This document shows, in pieces, positions 48,501 through 56,896 of a stretch of 64,000 bases of DNA (positions within the stretch are counted from its first letter, which is position 1; each line of letters begins with the position of its first letter). Origin of the DNA: a virus. The position numbers and the translations under genes were made by a program. The stretch spans positions 1 through 64,000 of the IMG/VR virus record IMGVR_UViG_3300008111_000005; one strand, 5' to 3'. The notes beneath the pieces were generated by a model, which saw nothing but the letters and a program-made list of their open reading frames with translations, did no database searches and was not told where the DNA came from.

Positions 48501-49936
48501 TATCTTCCAACCTCATTCAAGTAAGTGTTCTTGGTTTCATCCCAAGTCATCTGAACCATTTTACGATAATATAATGTTTCACCATTTAAACGGTTATTAT
48601 CAAATAGATTCAAATATCTTTTGATTGCTTTATCTCTCCACCATAACATAACACTCTCAACATCATTTGTCAACTTCTGTGATAATATTAGTTTATCTTC
48701 GTTGATTTCTCCACGAAGAAATTCACGAGTATTTTCATAGACAGGTGCGAAGTATACACCACGTTGAAAACCATGCTCATAATCACTTGCTTTAATACCT
48801 AATATCTTAAACAACAATAACATCGTCTGTTGCTTTGGTCCCGTTGGTGGGAATTTGTGTCGTGATTTTTTATCGTATACTTCACCAGATGTATGAACAG
48901 AATAATTGTCTGCTTCTAATTTAGCAATCAATTCTTCTTTGGTGGTTGCAGTGATACGGATAAACTCGTCCGCACATACCCATTCTTCACCTTCTTGTGT
49001 AATATCTGCGACATACGGAATTGTTGCTTTATCAAATCCTTCCGAATGATTAACTTTTAGATAGTTTGCCCACTCTTGGAAAATATCATCGTCTGGTTTC
49101 AATGCAATCTTACCGGCGGTAACTCCTAATTCTTTCCAGAATGGAATTCGTTGGTACATACTGTGTGAACCATACAACGATGTGGTGGTTAATCCCACAA
49201 GGATGTTTCCAAATTTAGAATTCCAGTAATCACGGACAGACTTCGTTGCCAACAACGATGCAACCAATTTACCACCAAGGAAATTATACCCAAACGGTTG
49301 TGTTGGTACGATGGTGGTTCCGATTGATGTTGAGTTGAGTAATCCATCTTCAAATTTATTCTCCTTAGTCCATCCAATCCATTTATCACGAACACCAACA
49401 GAGGCAACATCAGAACCCAATGCACAAACGCCAAGGTACTTACCAGAGTTCTTGTCACGAATAAGAATACGAACAAGACGACCTGGATTTGCCGTAAACT
49501 CAAACGTAGAACACATAACACGAAGATATTTCCAATCACTAAATAACGAAGTATTATCGGGTTCAACAATAACAACTTCTGGATCTAATTTATTGATTTC
49601 TTCAACAGTTAAATCTTTGTTGAGAATATCTGTTGGCCGCCATATTTTGGCTTCAACAATTTGTGCAAGCTGAATATCTTTTGTATTATTAAAATCCGTT
49701 GTTAGTTCTTTCCACTTCTTATACAACGTATTTTCTTGCACCGATTGATTTTTCAACATACCCATATGTTGAACAAACTTATTTTTTTCTACATCAAAAT
49801 CAAACGATGTACCTTCACCACTGAAAAAATCAGTGGCACTGGTGTTCAAGACAACACCACCCTTCGGCGGTTTCTTCGCAGAAGGGGGTGTATACTGTGC
49901 TTGCTTTGGAGTATCGTTGAACTCAAAGAATGACAT
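48500..49936 (-). CDS. DruA-like (DUF4338) protein
   Basis: A 478-residue protein. NPGRLVRILIRDKNSGKYLG, VCALGSDVASVGVRDKWIGW, TTIVPTQPFGYNFLGGKLV and YQRIPFWKELGVTAGKI match the DUF4338 family, which includes the DruA protein of the Druantia anti-phage system. The N- and C-terminal regions are unlike DruA. It lies between gp45 and gp44, so it may be a replication accessory rather than a defence gene. Function unknown. Confidence 0.7.
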   Translation of the reverse strand: MSFFEFNDTPKQAQYTPPSAKKPPKGGVVLNTSATDFFSGEGTSFDFDVEKNKFVQHMGMLKNQSVQENTLYKKWKELTTDFNNTKDIQLAQIVEAKIWRPTDILNKDLTVEEINKLDPEVVIVEPDNTSLFSDWKYLRVMCSTFEFTANPGRLVRILIRDKNSGKYLGVCALGSDVASVGVRDKWIGWTKENKFEDGLLNSTSIGTTIVPTQPFGYNFLGGKLVASLLATKSVRDYWNSKFGNILVGLTTTSLYGSHSMYQRIPFWKELGVTAGKIALKPDDDIFQEWANYLKVNHSEGFDKATIPYVADITQEGEEWVCADEFIRITATTKEELIAKLEADNYSVHTSGEVYDKKSRHKFPPTGPKQQTMLLLFKILGIKASDYEHGFQRGVYFAPVYENTREFLRGEINEDKLILSQKLTNDVESVMLWWRDKAIKRYLNLFDNNRLNGETLYYRKMVQMTWDETKNTYLNEVGR

Positions 49937-50655
49937 TAGGAAGCTGTCTGAATCTGAACGAGGTAGTAGTCGGTGTTGTAATCAGTGACACCAAACTTGA
50001 CATATGCCAATCCCTTACTACTAACCTTCAAGACACCACTAGCTGCTTCCTTATTGGCAGCGATGATTTCCTTGAAGTATCGTGCAGAGAAATTGATGGG
50101 AGTAATCTTTGCATTCTTTGTAGTTTCTACATCAAGAGTGATACGATTGGTATTCATATCAGAATATCCAAGAACAATCTGTGCAGAATCACCATCACTA
50201 AGGACGGTAAAAGTTTCTACATCGGACAATGCACCACGAGCCTTCAAGAAGGTATTCATCACCTTCTGGTCCAGCTTGATTTCAATATCAAATGCGGGGA
50301 GTTGCTTCAAATCAGGCGCAGCGGGGATAACTGCGGAATCCGCCAATACGTAATCAACCTTTGCGTTACTATCGGTGAGGTGGATAGCAGAAACTCTATC
50401 ACCGACCTTCTTAGTGGTAATCGTAACAGCTTCACCAAGAACTGATAGCATTGATGACAACTGCTTAGTATCAAAGATACCATAGTCACCTTCGTCCAGC
50501 TTGGCGTCCTTAACCGTGACGATACCAAGTACATTCTTGTCGTCGGAAATACACTTTACGGTGATATCATTACCGTCCGACTTCCACAACACACTTTCAC
50601 AAGAACCACCAAGAGAATACTTACTAATGAACTTTTCTAACTTTGTCTTTTCCAT
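49936..50655 (-). CDS. Sliding clamp (gp45-like)
   Basis: A 239-residue protein read from ATG 50655 (MEKTKLEKFISKYSLGGSCE); longer in-frame starts run into the upstream gene. Two repeated halves of PCNA-type beta-alpha-beta folds fit a trimeric clamp. The terminal VQIQTAS shows no clear C-terminal motif. It anchors the polymerase to DNA and, in T4, activates late transcription, which is relevant to the candidate late promoters seen here. Confidence 0.85.
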   Translation of the reverse strand: MEKTKLEKFISKYSLGGSCESVLWKSDGNDITVKCISDDKNVLGIVTVKDAKLDEGDYGIFDTKQLSSMLSVLGEAVTITTKKVGDRVSAIHLTDSNAKVDYVLADSAVIPAAPDLKQLPAFDIEIKLDQKVMNTFLKARGALSDVETFTVLSDGDSAQIVLGYSDMNTNRITLDVETTKNAKITPINFSARYFKEIIAANKEAASGVLKVSSKGLAYVKFGVTDYNTDYYLVQIQTAS

Positions 50656-50674
50656 AACCGTTAACCTCTGTTGT

Positions 50675-51343
50675 TTAATTAAAACCAAACCAATCACCGT
50701 AATGTGATGGGCGTACCGTACCAAAATCTGCACTTATACTTGCTGACAATCGTTTACTTCTTGGAATACACTTATGATACCTTCTGTATGGAATATACAA
50801 CACATCCCCAGGATGTAAAGTGTACACCAAATCTTTTTTTAATAAATCATCATTTAAACAAATAACTTCATTTGGATTTCCGTTCCAAGTTTCTGCGTAT
50901 ACTGTCCAATCGGAAATTCCATCTAATTGTAATATTAACACATATTGGGAATCTGCGTGTGCGTGGAATGACTTGGAAGTATTTTTCAATCCACCGTAAA
51001 TATTTGTACTGACATATCTATTTTGTATCTGTGAAAATATATTTGATGCGTAGAATAGTCCTTTGGTATACCGTTCCATTGCATTTAATATAAATGATTT
51101 ACCATCATAAATTTCAGAAGCTATAGTTTTAGTAGGTGTACTACTTGTTTCTGTACTTCTGTATGTTTCTATTTTTGATTTATTATCACCAATAATAACA
51201 ATATCGGAATTGTGGTAATTATCATTTATATAACTTTCTACATTACTCCACGTAAATATAGATTTGGGTGTACAAGAATTGGTAAGAACAAATGTACGTT
51301 CTTTATCTTCAATAATTTTTTCAAAAACTACATCGTTTACCAT
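50675..51343 (-). CDS. JmjC/cupin-type oxygenase
   Basis: A 222-residue protein. SFHAHADSQYVLILQLDGIS holds the first iron-binding box (His129, Asp131 by HxD), and LHPGDVLYIPYRRYHKCIP the distal His190. The order fits JmjC/cupin-8-type 2-oxoglutarate oxygenases that hydroxylate proteins or nucleic acids. Substrate unknown. It is one of three probable 2OG enzymes in the window. Confidence 0.75.
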   Translation of the reverse strand: MVNDVVFEKIIEDKERTFVLTNSCTPKSIFTWSNVESYINDNYHNSDIVIIGDNKSKIETYRSTETSSTPTKTIASEIYDGKSFILNAMERYTKGLFYASNIFSQIQNRYVSTNIYGGLKNTSKSFHAHADSQYVLILQLDGISDWTVYAETWNGNPNEVICLNDDLLKKDLVYTLHPGDVLYIPYRRYHKCIPRSKRLSASISADFGTVRPSHYGDWFGFN

Positions 51344-51699
51344 CTATCCCACTCCCGCATCCACAATCTGTCAAGTTTACCATAACTAAATCGTGCGAAG
51401 TAATCGTATTTTTTCCCGTCTATCGGAATACCATTGTAAAATCTAATATCACCGTGCAAATCTGTCAAGTAGTCCCTGCGATAAGTACCTTCTACTTTTT
51501 TTAAATATCCTTTTACAATAGGTCGTGTTTCATCGTCTACCCATTCATAATCCCACTTCTCACAATATATCTGACCCTTTGCAGTAATAACATATTGTTC
51601 CATAACATTATCAAATGATTTTGTTTGGAATTCTTCGTTAGTAATAAAGGAATATCCCGGTAATTGTATTTCACATTTTATATAATCAAACATTCCCAT
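51337..51699 (-). CDS. Conserved phage protein (MGMFDYI start)
   Basis: A 120-residue protein beginning MGMFDYIKCEIQLPGYSFIT. This start is common to small conserved proteins of many phages. The remainder is mixed with many aromatics (WDYEW, YDYFARFSYG). Function unknown. It overlaps the oxygenase start by 7 bases. Confidence 0.6.
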   Translation of the reverse strand: MGMFDYIKCEIQLPGYSFITNEEFQTKSFDNVMEQYVITAKGQIYCEKWDYEWVDDETRPIVKGYLKKVEGTYRRDYLTDLHGDIRFYNGIPIDGKKYDYFARFSYGKLDRLWMREWDRW

Positions 51700-51702
51700 A
51701 CT

Positions 51703-52308
51703 TTACTCCTTTACAAAAGCAGTTTCTTCTGGATTAATTCCTATACTTTCTACATAATATATTTTGTGATTCACTTTTAATTTTATTGGTAATTTCCAAT
51801 TAGTGAAGCTATCTTCCCACCATCGTACCCGATTGTTTGGCATGGCTGCGAGATACCCCTCTTCCGACACCAACATATTAAAACTTTTATCTTGTTGTGG
51901 TGCGTTGGAATAACCATCATCATAAAATTCGATTGCCCATCCCAATCCACGGCCGGAAAATTTGTTACCGTGCGAATCCACCCACTCAGCACTTAATCCT
52001 TTGGAAAACTTCATATCTATAATACCAAATTCTGCACCGAAGCATCCCCACACTTGATGAGTATGTAAATTTTTTGCAGGAGGTATTTGTTTGGTGGTAT
52101 CTTGTCCAATAACAAGTCCGTGAATGGGTACACCACGATATTGTGCACCATTTTCCAATAACACAGAAAATGTCAACGCTTGGGTGGGTCTAACTGAGAC
52201 TGCATGAATAATACAATTATCTAGTCCAGTGTCCGTTCCATTGGTAATAAATTCACGACGAACTTTACCATATAAGTGATACGGAAGAGATGCGGTCAAC
52301 GAATACAT
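51703..52308 (-). CDS. Hypothetical protein
   Basis: A 201-residue protein beginning MYSLTASLPYHLYGKVRREF. It has an HTHQVWGCFG stretch and a C-terminal beta-rich region ending NPEETAFVKE. No family recognised. Its start abuts the HExxH paralogue stop. Confidence 0.6.
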   Translation of the reverse strand: MYSLTASLPYHLYGKVRREFITNGTDTGLDNCIIHAVSVRPTQALTFSVLLENGAQYRGVPIHGLVIGQDTTKQIPPAKNLHTHQVWGCFGAEFGIIDMKFSKGLSAEWVDSHGNKFSGRGLGWAIEFYDDGYSNAPQQDKSFNMLVSEEGYLAAMPNNRVRWWEDSFTNWKLPIKLKVNHKIYYVESIGINPEETAFVKE

Positions 52309-53162
52309 TACATTAATTTGGATAATGTTTTAAGTGTGTCTTTATATTCTTCTTGATAATCACGAGTCCATCGGTACAATCCAAGAAGTAATTGTGCTCC
52401 CTTTTCCGTGGTATGTGCCTTTAACATCAAAGCCTCCAAGGATTCGTTCAATCTGTCTCCCCACTTCTTCGCGTAACCCAACCAATGGTAATGTGCTTTA
52501 AAATCGTGTTGTACGAAACGTAGAGATACTTCAGCTTCACCTAAGAATGAGGCATATGCATGAAGTGACGCACTAATGGGACGGCCTGATGCTTTGTGTC
52601 CAACAGCAGCTTGTGCTGTGTCATCATAACTATTCACAATAGAGTGATGTAGTTCTTCAACTGGATTTAAGACAAATTCATTATTGTGATGTAACATATC
52701 GAATACTTCTGGTGTACATCCCTTTCCAAATCCTAGTGCTGTAAATTTCCAATGAATCATTTCGTGATACATGTTTCGAACCGTAACCACTGCATCACCA
52801 GGAAGAGGAGCCATAACAATCCAAGAATTTGGATATTCAACTGCCGCCAACTGACATGAGAATTCGTTCCTATCGGCTGCAAGTTCGATTGGAGTGAATA
52901 CATCCACTAAATTTGTTATGGTATTCCATATAGTAGGTACTGCTCGTGGAGCAATTTGTGCCAATGTATTTAAGTGAGAATCGTTATTGGCAAATGAGGT
53001 GGGTAATGTAGATGGATTAAAAGAATGAACATACATACCAGAAACTTTCTTATATGGAAATTCTTTTTTAACAAATCCCTTTTGCAACTTAATTTGTTTA
53101 AACACCTCTACATCATAACCATCGGGTTGTGCTTGGATAACCCTACTATAATCTATTGTCAT
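52308..53162 (-). CDS. HExxH protein, paralogue of 6655-7494
   Basis: A 284-residue protein read from ATG 53162 (ATGA overlap, AAGAGG site). It shares IDYSRVIQAQPDGYDVEVF, MYHEMIHWKFTALGFGKG (HExxH) and SIVNSYDDTAQAAVG, RPISASLHAYASFLG with the gene at 6655. The His/Glu set suggests a metal site. The two copies flank different oxygenases (7495 and 50675, 1 kb away). Function unknown. Confidence 0.65.
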   Translation of the reverse strand: MTIDYSRVIQAQPDGYDVEVFKQIKLQKGFVKKEFPYKKVSGMYVHSFNPSTLPTSFANNDSHLNTLAQIAPRAVPTIWNTITNLVDVFTPIELAADRNEFSCQLAAVEYPNSWIVMAPLPGDAVVTVRNMYHEMIHWKFTALGFGKGCTPEVFDMLHHNNEFVLNPVEELHHSIVNSYDDTAQAAVGHKASGRPISASLHAYASFLGEAEVSLRFVQHDFKAHYHWLGYAKKWGDRLNESLEALMLKAHTTEKGAQLLLGLYRWTRDYQEEYKDTLKTLSKLM

Positions 53163-53533
53163 AAAACCTCTTCCCATGCATACTGGGCGTTTAATTTAAA
53201 GGTACCGACATATCCACCCCAGAACGCTTGAGCAGGATTTACCAGTGATATAAAAGCAGATCCATTTTGCTTCTTATATAGATAGTAAGTATCCCCAATA
53301 TTCGGCTTAAAACTTATTGAACTTTCATACAACATTTTATTGATAGAATATTCTCGTACCAACTTTTCATAATCCCGTACAACAACATCATACCGTTCTT
53401 TAAAATAATGTTTAAACGTGGGAGACACTTCTGCTTTCCAAGTATCAACATCAACTGGATGAATTGTTGCTGGTGCGTTAGGTGTGATTCCATACGTTAA
53501 TGCGTTTGGATTTTTATTTTCATCATCGTTCAT
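53159..53533 (-). CDS. DUF2452-like protein
   Basis: A 124-residue protein. FKPNIGDTYYLYKKQNGSAF, SLVNPAQAF and GGYVGTFKLNAQYAWEEV match the DUF2452 pattern (YYLY...SLxxP...GxFKLNxxxxW). Family function unknown. It overlaps the Mom-like gene before it and the HExxH gene after it (ATGA), so all three are translated together. Confidence 0.65.
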   Translation of the reverse strand: MNDDENKNPNALTYGITPNAPATIHPVDVDTWKAEVSPTFKHYFKERYDVVVRDYEKLVREYSINKMLYESSISFKPNIGDTYYLYKKQNGSAFISLVNPAQAFWGGYVGTFKLNAQYAWEEVL

Positions 53534-54114
53534 AATGCGTAGGTATAGATGTGTTTTGGTTTGGTTTTTATTACCTGTACGCCTGGGTCACCACGTTTGT
53601 ATCTGTTATTGATTTCCACCCCGTATGGTCTATCCACCATAGTAAGTGTGCGAACGTGGAACGATTTTCCGTCTACCATCAATGTAGTTCCTGGCGCAGT
53701 CATACCTTCGTATTTAAAGTTTGCTGCTTTATAAATAATACCTTTGTGTCCTTGCTGTTCGTCTGCATAGCTGACTACGAATTTCCACTCACTATTTTTT
53801 CGTAACCATTTTAATGTCCTACCTACAAAAAAACTTTCAGCGTTCTTTGGCGTGTCATCAATTAAACATAATCTACGAAGTTCTAAACATTTGTCAGGAT
53901 TGGTGGGATAATATTTCTGTGCCGCAGAAGCACCTGCTGGACGGGTATAAACGCAAACACCCACCAATTCTGGCAGGAATGTTCCTTCGCGAAATAATCC
54001 AAATGTTTCTTTTTCTTGTATATTCACATAATCCGAATAATGCCAACGACGAAGAAAATTTCTAACTGTTTCCGAAAAACTGATATGCTCTACAAAATAG
54101 TTTTCTAATGCCAT
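53530..54114 (-). CDS. Mom-like DNA-modification protein
   Basis: A 194-residue protein, MALENYFVEHISFSETVRNF onward (GAGGTGATT site). CLELRRLCLIDDTPKNAES and SYADEQQGHKGIIYKAANFK match the Mom motifs, like the gene at 45842. It is shorter than its paralogue. It may add an acyl or other group to adenine. The tRNA-like gene lies just upstream. Confidence 0.65.
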   Translation of the reverse strand: MALENYFVEHISFSETVRNFLRRWHYSDYVNIQEKETFGLFREGTFLPELVGVCVYTRPAGASAAQKYYPTNPDKCLELRRLCLIDDTPKNAESFFVGRTLKWLRKNSEWKFVVSYADEQQGHKGIIYKAANFKYEGMTAPGTTLMVDGKSFHVRTLTMVDRPYGVEINNRYKRGDPGVQVIKTKPKHIYTYAL

Positions 54115-54127
54115 AATCACCTCATAG

Positions 54128-54244
54128 TGGCGGTGGGGGATTCGAACCCCACATAGGTTTCCCTAAGTCCTTGGCTAGCGTAGTAAAAGATATAACGAGT
54201 AGCGAGCCCAATTTACTACCGTCGTCCCGACCGACTGCACCGCC
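54128..54244 (-). tRNA. tRNA-like gene with an enlarged middle
   Basis: The ends fit a tRNA: GGCGGTG (54244-54238) pairs with CACCGCC (54135-54129), the discriminator is A (54128) and the T loop reads GTTCGAATC. No CCA is encoded. The total of 117 bases is too long for a usual tRNA. The middle holds GTAGTAAA ... TTTACTAC (8-bp stem with a 24-base loop) and a small TAGG/CCTA hairpin with a GAAA loop. The T stem has only 4 G-C pairs. An intron, a long variable arm or a degenerate gene are possible. The anticodon cannot be read. Confidence 0.5.
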
Positions 54245-54250
54245 TGTATT

Positions 54251-55351
54251 TTAAAAGTCTCCCAATTCTCTAATACCGACTCCCACTGGGAAGATGGGTA
54301 TACCATCTCTGGATAATTCTTGATACCTCACAGTCACATATAAACCAATCAGTTTAGAGCGGTTCTTGTAAAGTTCTCTACGATTTTCTTGTGATCCTTC
54401 CGGACGGCAATTAAAATGCTGTCCATCATCGGTTTCGAGAATAAATATGGCGAGATTCTTATCGCTTCCATCACCGTCAATAATATCAACAATACGATAT
54501 TCAGCATCAATAAAATCCTTTAATTTAAGTAGTGAATATGACCGTTTTCCAATTTCATACTGCATATCTGGATTTCGAATCATCGTTCCTTCAAACCCAT
54601 CACGAGTGAATGACTTATGCCAGACCAACACATCCGCCTCATTGAAAGCTTCCCACGTAGGAACACGAACAACGTTGGGGGGAGCATCGTGGAGAATATC
54701 ATGAATAATCTGCTGACGTTTCGCATAAGGAAGTTCACTATCCACAATATCATATACGTGATATAAAAGATTTGGTGACAATTCTGGACGATATTTCTTG
54801 ATTGCCGTCATACTCTCCTGCAACAGTACGTTGTTCGGCAACATCAGCTCACCATCAAGAATAAACCCGCCTGCATCAAACTTCAAGTGCTGAATCACTT
54901 CGGGAATGACTTCCTTGTTTCCCCGACTCCAACCGTTCTCACCATCGAACAGCATTCGCATCCCGTTCAACTTGGGCTGAACGTAAACAGGAAACTCCAC
55001 CTTTCCCTTGTGGTCGGAGAACTTATGGGCGAGCATCGGCATTGGACGAACATCTTTCCGTTCACCCTTTGCACGGAATCCCTTGTCACGTTGCTTCTTG
55101 ATAACGGCATCATACTCAAAGTCTGCCTGCTCTTGGGAATTTCGTTCATTTGCACGACCAACGTTCGTGGGAGCAGCAAAGTATGGTTCGGAGGTCTGAC
55201 GTTTCGTTTCACGACCAGTCTTACTAATCTGGTACCATTCAGTCTGCGTGTAATAGTCTGCACCGTCCTTGACGATGTGTAAACGCCAGAACTTTTCACC
55301 ACCATTCTTGTTTTCGGAAATTAACCATTCACTTGACTTGACGATTTTCAT
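54251..55351 (-). CDS. ATP-dependent DNA ligase
   Basis: A 366-residue ligase read from ATG 55351, which overlaps a tiny upstream gene (ATGA). VQPKLNGMRM has the AMP-binding Lys127 (KLNG form of KxDG). LDGELM (motif III), EGTMIR (IV) and LLKLKDF (V) follow, with a C-terminal OB-type part. It seals nicks in DNA repair and lagging-strand synthesis. The length matches T4-type phage ligases of the shorter kind. Confidence 0.9.
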   Translation of the reverse strand: MKIVKSSEWLISENKNGGEKFWRLHIVKDGADYYTQTEWYQISKTGRETKRQTSEPYFAAPTNVGRANERNSQEQADFEYDAVIKKQRDKGFRAKGERKDVRPMPMLAHKFSDHKGKVEFPVYVQPKLNGMRMLFDGENGWSRGNKEVIPEVIQHLKFDAGGFILDGELMLPNNVLLQESMTAIKKYRPELSPNLLYHVYDIVDSELPYAKRQQIIHDILHDAPPNVVRVPTWEAFNEADVLVWHKSFTRDGFEGTMIRNPDMQYEIGKRSYSLLKLKDFIDAEYRIVDIIDGDGSDKNLAIFILETDDGQHFNCRPEGSQENRRELYKNRSKLIGLYVTVRYQELSRDGIPIFPVGVGIRELGDF

Positions 55352-55431
55352 TTGATAACCCTGTCGAGGATGAACATAATGATTAAAGAAATCAGAAACA
55401 ACTTTGCACCGAATAACCAGTCCCATGTCAT
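55348..55431 (-). CDS. Tiny membrane protein coupled to the ligase gene
   Basis: A 27-residue frame, MTWDWLFGAKLFLISLIIMF onward, with one transmembrane helix and a short basic end. Its start overlaps the previous tiny gene and its stop the ligase start, both as ATGA. Function unknown. Confidence 0.45.
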   Translation of the reverse strand: MTWDWLFGAKLFLISLIIMFILDRVIK

Positions 55432-55550
55432 GAAATATCCCTCTCCGAATCCATCTTCATAATAGCATAACTGATATGGGCATATATTGCACTAATCAAC
55501 ACGAAGATTGCGAACAATCCCACAATGATAACACTGGTTTTGAATAGCAT
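55428..55550 (-). CDS. Tiny membrane protein
   Basis: A 40-residue frame, MLFKTSVIIVGLFAIFVLIS onward: one transmembrane helix, then SERDIS. A GGAGATT site lies 4 bases before the ATG. It is the first gene after the promoter at 55581. Function unknown. Confidence 0.5.
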   Translation of the reverse strand: MLFKTSVIIVGLFAIFVLISAIYAHISYAIMKMDSERDIS

Positions 55551-55570
55551 GTTAATCTCCAAGGAATAGG

Positions 55571-55609
55571 GGATGTATGAAATATATCACACATCCCACA
55601 AAATGTCAA
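55571..55609 (-). promoter_or_regulatory. sigma70-type promoter with dyad over the -10
   Basis: - strand: TTGACA (55609-55604), 17-bp spacer, TATATT (55586-55581). GGGATGT (55597-55591) and ACATCCC (55576-55570) form a 7-bp inverted repeat around the -10, suggesting an operator. It drives the two tiny genes and the ligase. Confidence 0.75.
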
Positions 55610-55624
55610 GTCCTTTATTAAATA

Positions 55625-56887
55625 CTATTTAAGAACTTCTAACTTAGGTTTAGTATTTTCTAATTTATAAGTACCCAAAATTTCTTCACCCAAACTAATA
55701 TCTTTTAATGCTTTTCCTGTGTTGGAATCCACGTTACCATTTTCTTCTGCGGTGTTCATATACACATAGGGATTAGCTAAGTTAAAACAACCGTCTTTAT
55801 GTAACTTGAACCAATAGAAATTTTCTTTGGTATTTTCATACGATTTCAGAATAATATTCTGCACGTATGTTGGCAATGCATTAAATTCTTTTGGGGTTAC
55901 ACCATATGTACCACTTTCACCCGTCCATTTTGGAAATACTTCTTCACCTTTTTTAATATCACAGAGAGCAAACGTCCCGATACCATGAATTGGACTTGGC
56001 GCTGTATCGGTTTTGATACAGTCTCGTACATACTCGTATGCTGTCTTTTTCACTTCATTTACATTGACAAACGTATCGGTGTGATTGTGATTATATTGGG
56101 TGTTAGTTACGATAACAGTGTTGGACACCAATTTTTGATCTTTGGGATCAACCAAGTTTAATTTGATAGCGTGTCTGTCCTCACCGATTTCCGTATTATT
56201 TCCTACTTCCATTCCATTAAAATAATGCCGCTGCCAATCCTTGTTATGCTTTCCAGCTTTTTTATCTGCACTGAATTGCATACGTGAATTATTATACGTA
56301 TGAAATTTTTCATACAACTCAGGATTTTCATCCAAATGTTTGATTTCAAAATCAAACGTTTCCGCATAATTGTGTGGAATTGGTTGAATGAAACAGATGG
56401 GGTCACCCTTTTTAAACTTTACAATTTTATTTATTTCTGTAACACGCCAGTTCATTGTAAATGTGTAGTTTAACCAATCTGTTTCAACTACACCCTCCAA
56501 AGGATGTGCCCCATCAATAAAGAAATTCGGTGCACCACGAACCAACATATTAACTTTTTCGTTTGTTTTAACTAAGAAATCAAATTCAAACGTGATAACT
56601 CCGCCAACAAAATGACACTTCACCCACTGATTTGATACGTTATATTCTGGGTCCAACCAAAAGTGCATAGAACGTTTGTCTTGTCCACCAAACCAAACAG
56701 CACTGATGTCACACGGACATTCAATAACCCATCCGTTTTGATTTGCGATAGTCATTGGAAGGCATCGGTACATATGCTTATACTCGTCCATCCACGTTCT
56801 TTTTGGTGATGCAGAACGAACGTTCCACCCAGGGATTAACTTATTTCTTTGATTTCTATAAAACGTAATCTTGTTTGGTCGTTCCAT
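55625..56887 (-). CDS. DUF6065 plus SET-domain fusion protein
   Basis: A 420-residue protein. The N-terminal 250 residues (YRCLPMTIANQNGWVIECPC, then SMHFWLDPEYNVSNQWVKCH) resemble DUF6065. The C-terminal 130 residues have APSPIHGIGTFALCDIKKGE, YMNTAEENGNVDSNTGKALK and DISLGEEILGTY. These follow the SET-domain plan, whose members methylate lysine in proteins. The usual NHS motif reads VYMNTAEENGN, so activity is uncertain. The fusion in a phage is unusual. Confidence 0.6.
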   Translation of the reverse strand: MERPNKITFYRNQRNKLIPGWNVRSASPKRTWMDEYKHMYRCLPMTIANQNGWVIECPCDISAVWFGGQDKRSMHFWLDPEYNVSNQWVKCHFVGGVITFEFDFLVKTNEKVNMLVRGAPNFFIDGAHPLEGVVETDWLNYTFTMNWRVTEINKIVKFKKGDPICFIQPIPHNYAETFDFEIKHLDENPELYEKFHTYNNSRMQFSADKKAGKHNKDWQRHYFNGMEVGNNTEIGEDRHAIKLNLVDPKDQKLVSNTVIVTNTQYNHNHTDTFVNVNEVKKTAYEYVRDCIKTDTAPSPIHGIGTFALCDIKKGEEVFPKWTGESGTYGVTPKEFNALPTYVQNIILKSYENTKENFYWFKLHKDGCFNLANPYVYMNTAEENGNVDSNTGKALKDISLGEEILGTYKLENTKPKLEVLK

Positions 56888-56896
56888 AATAACCTC

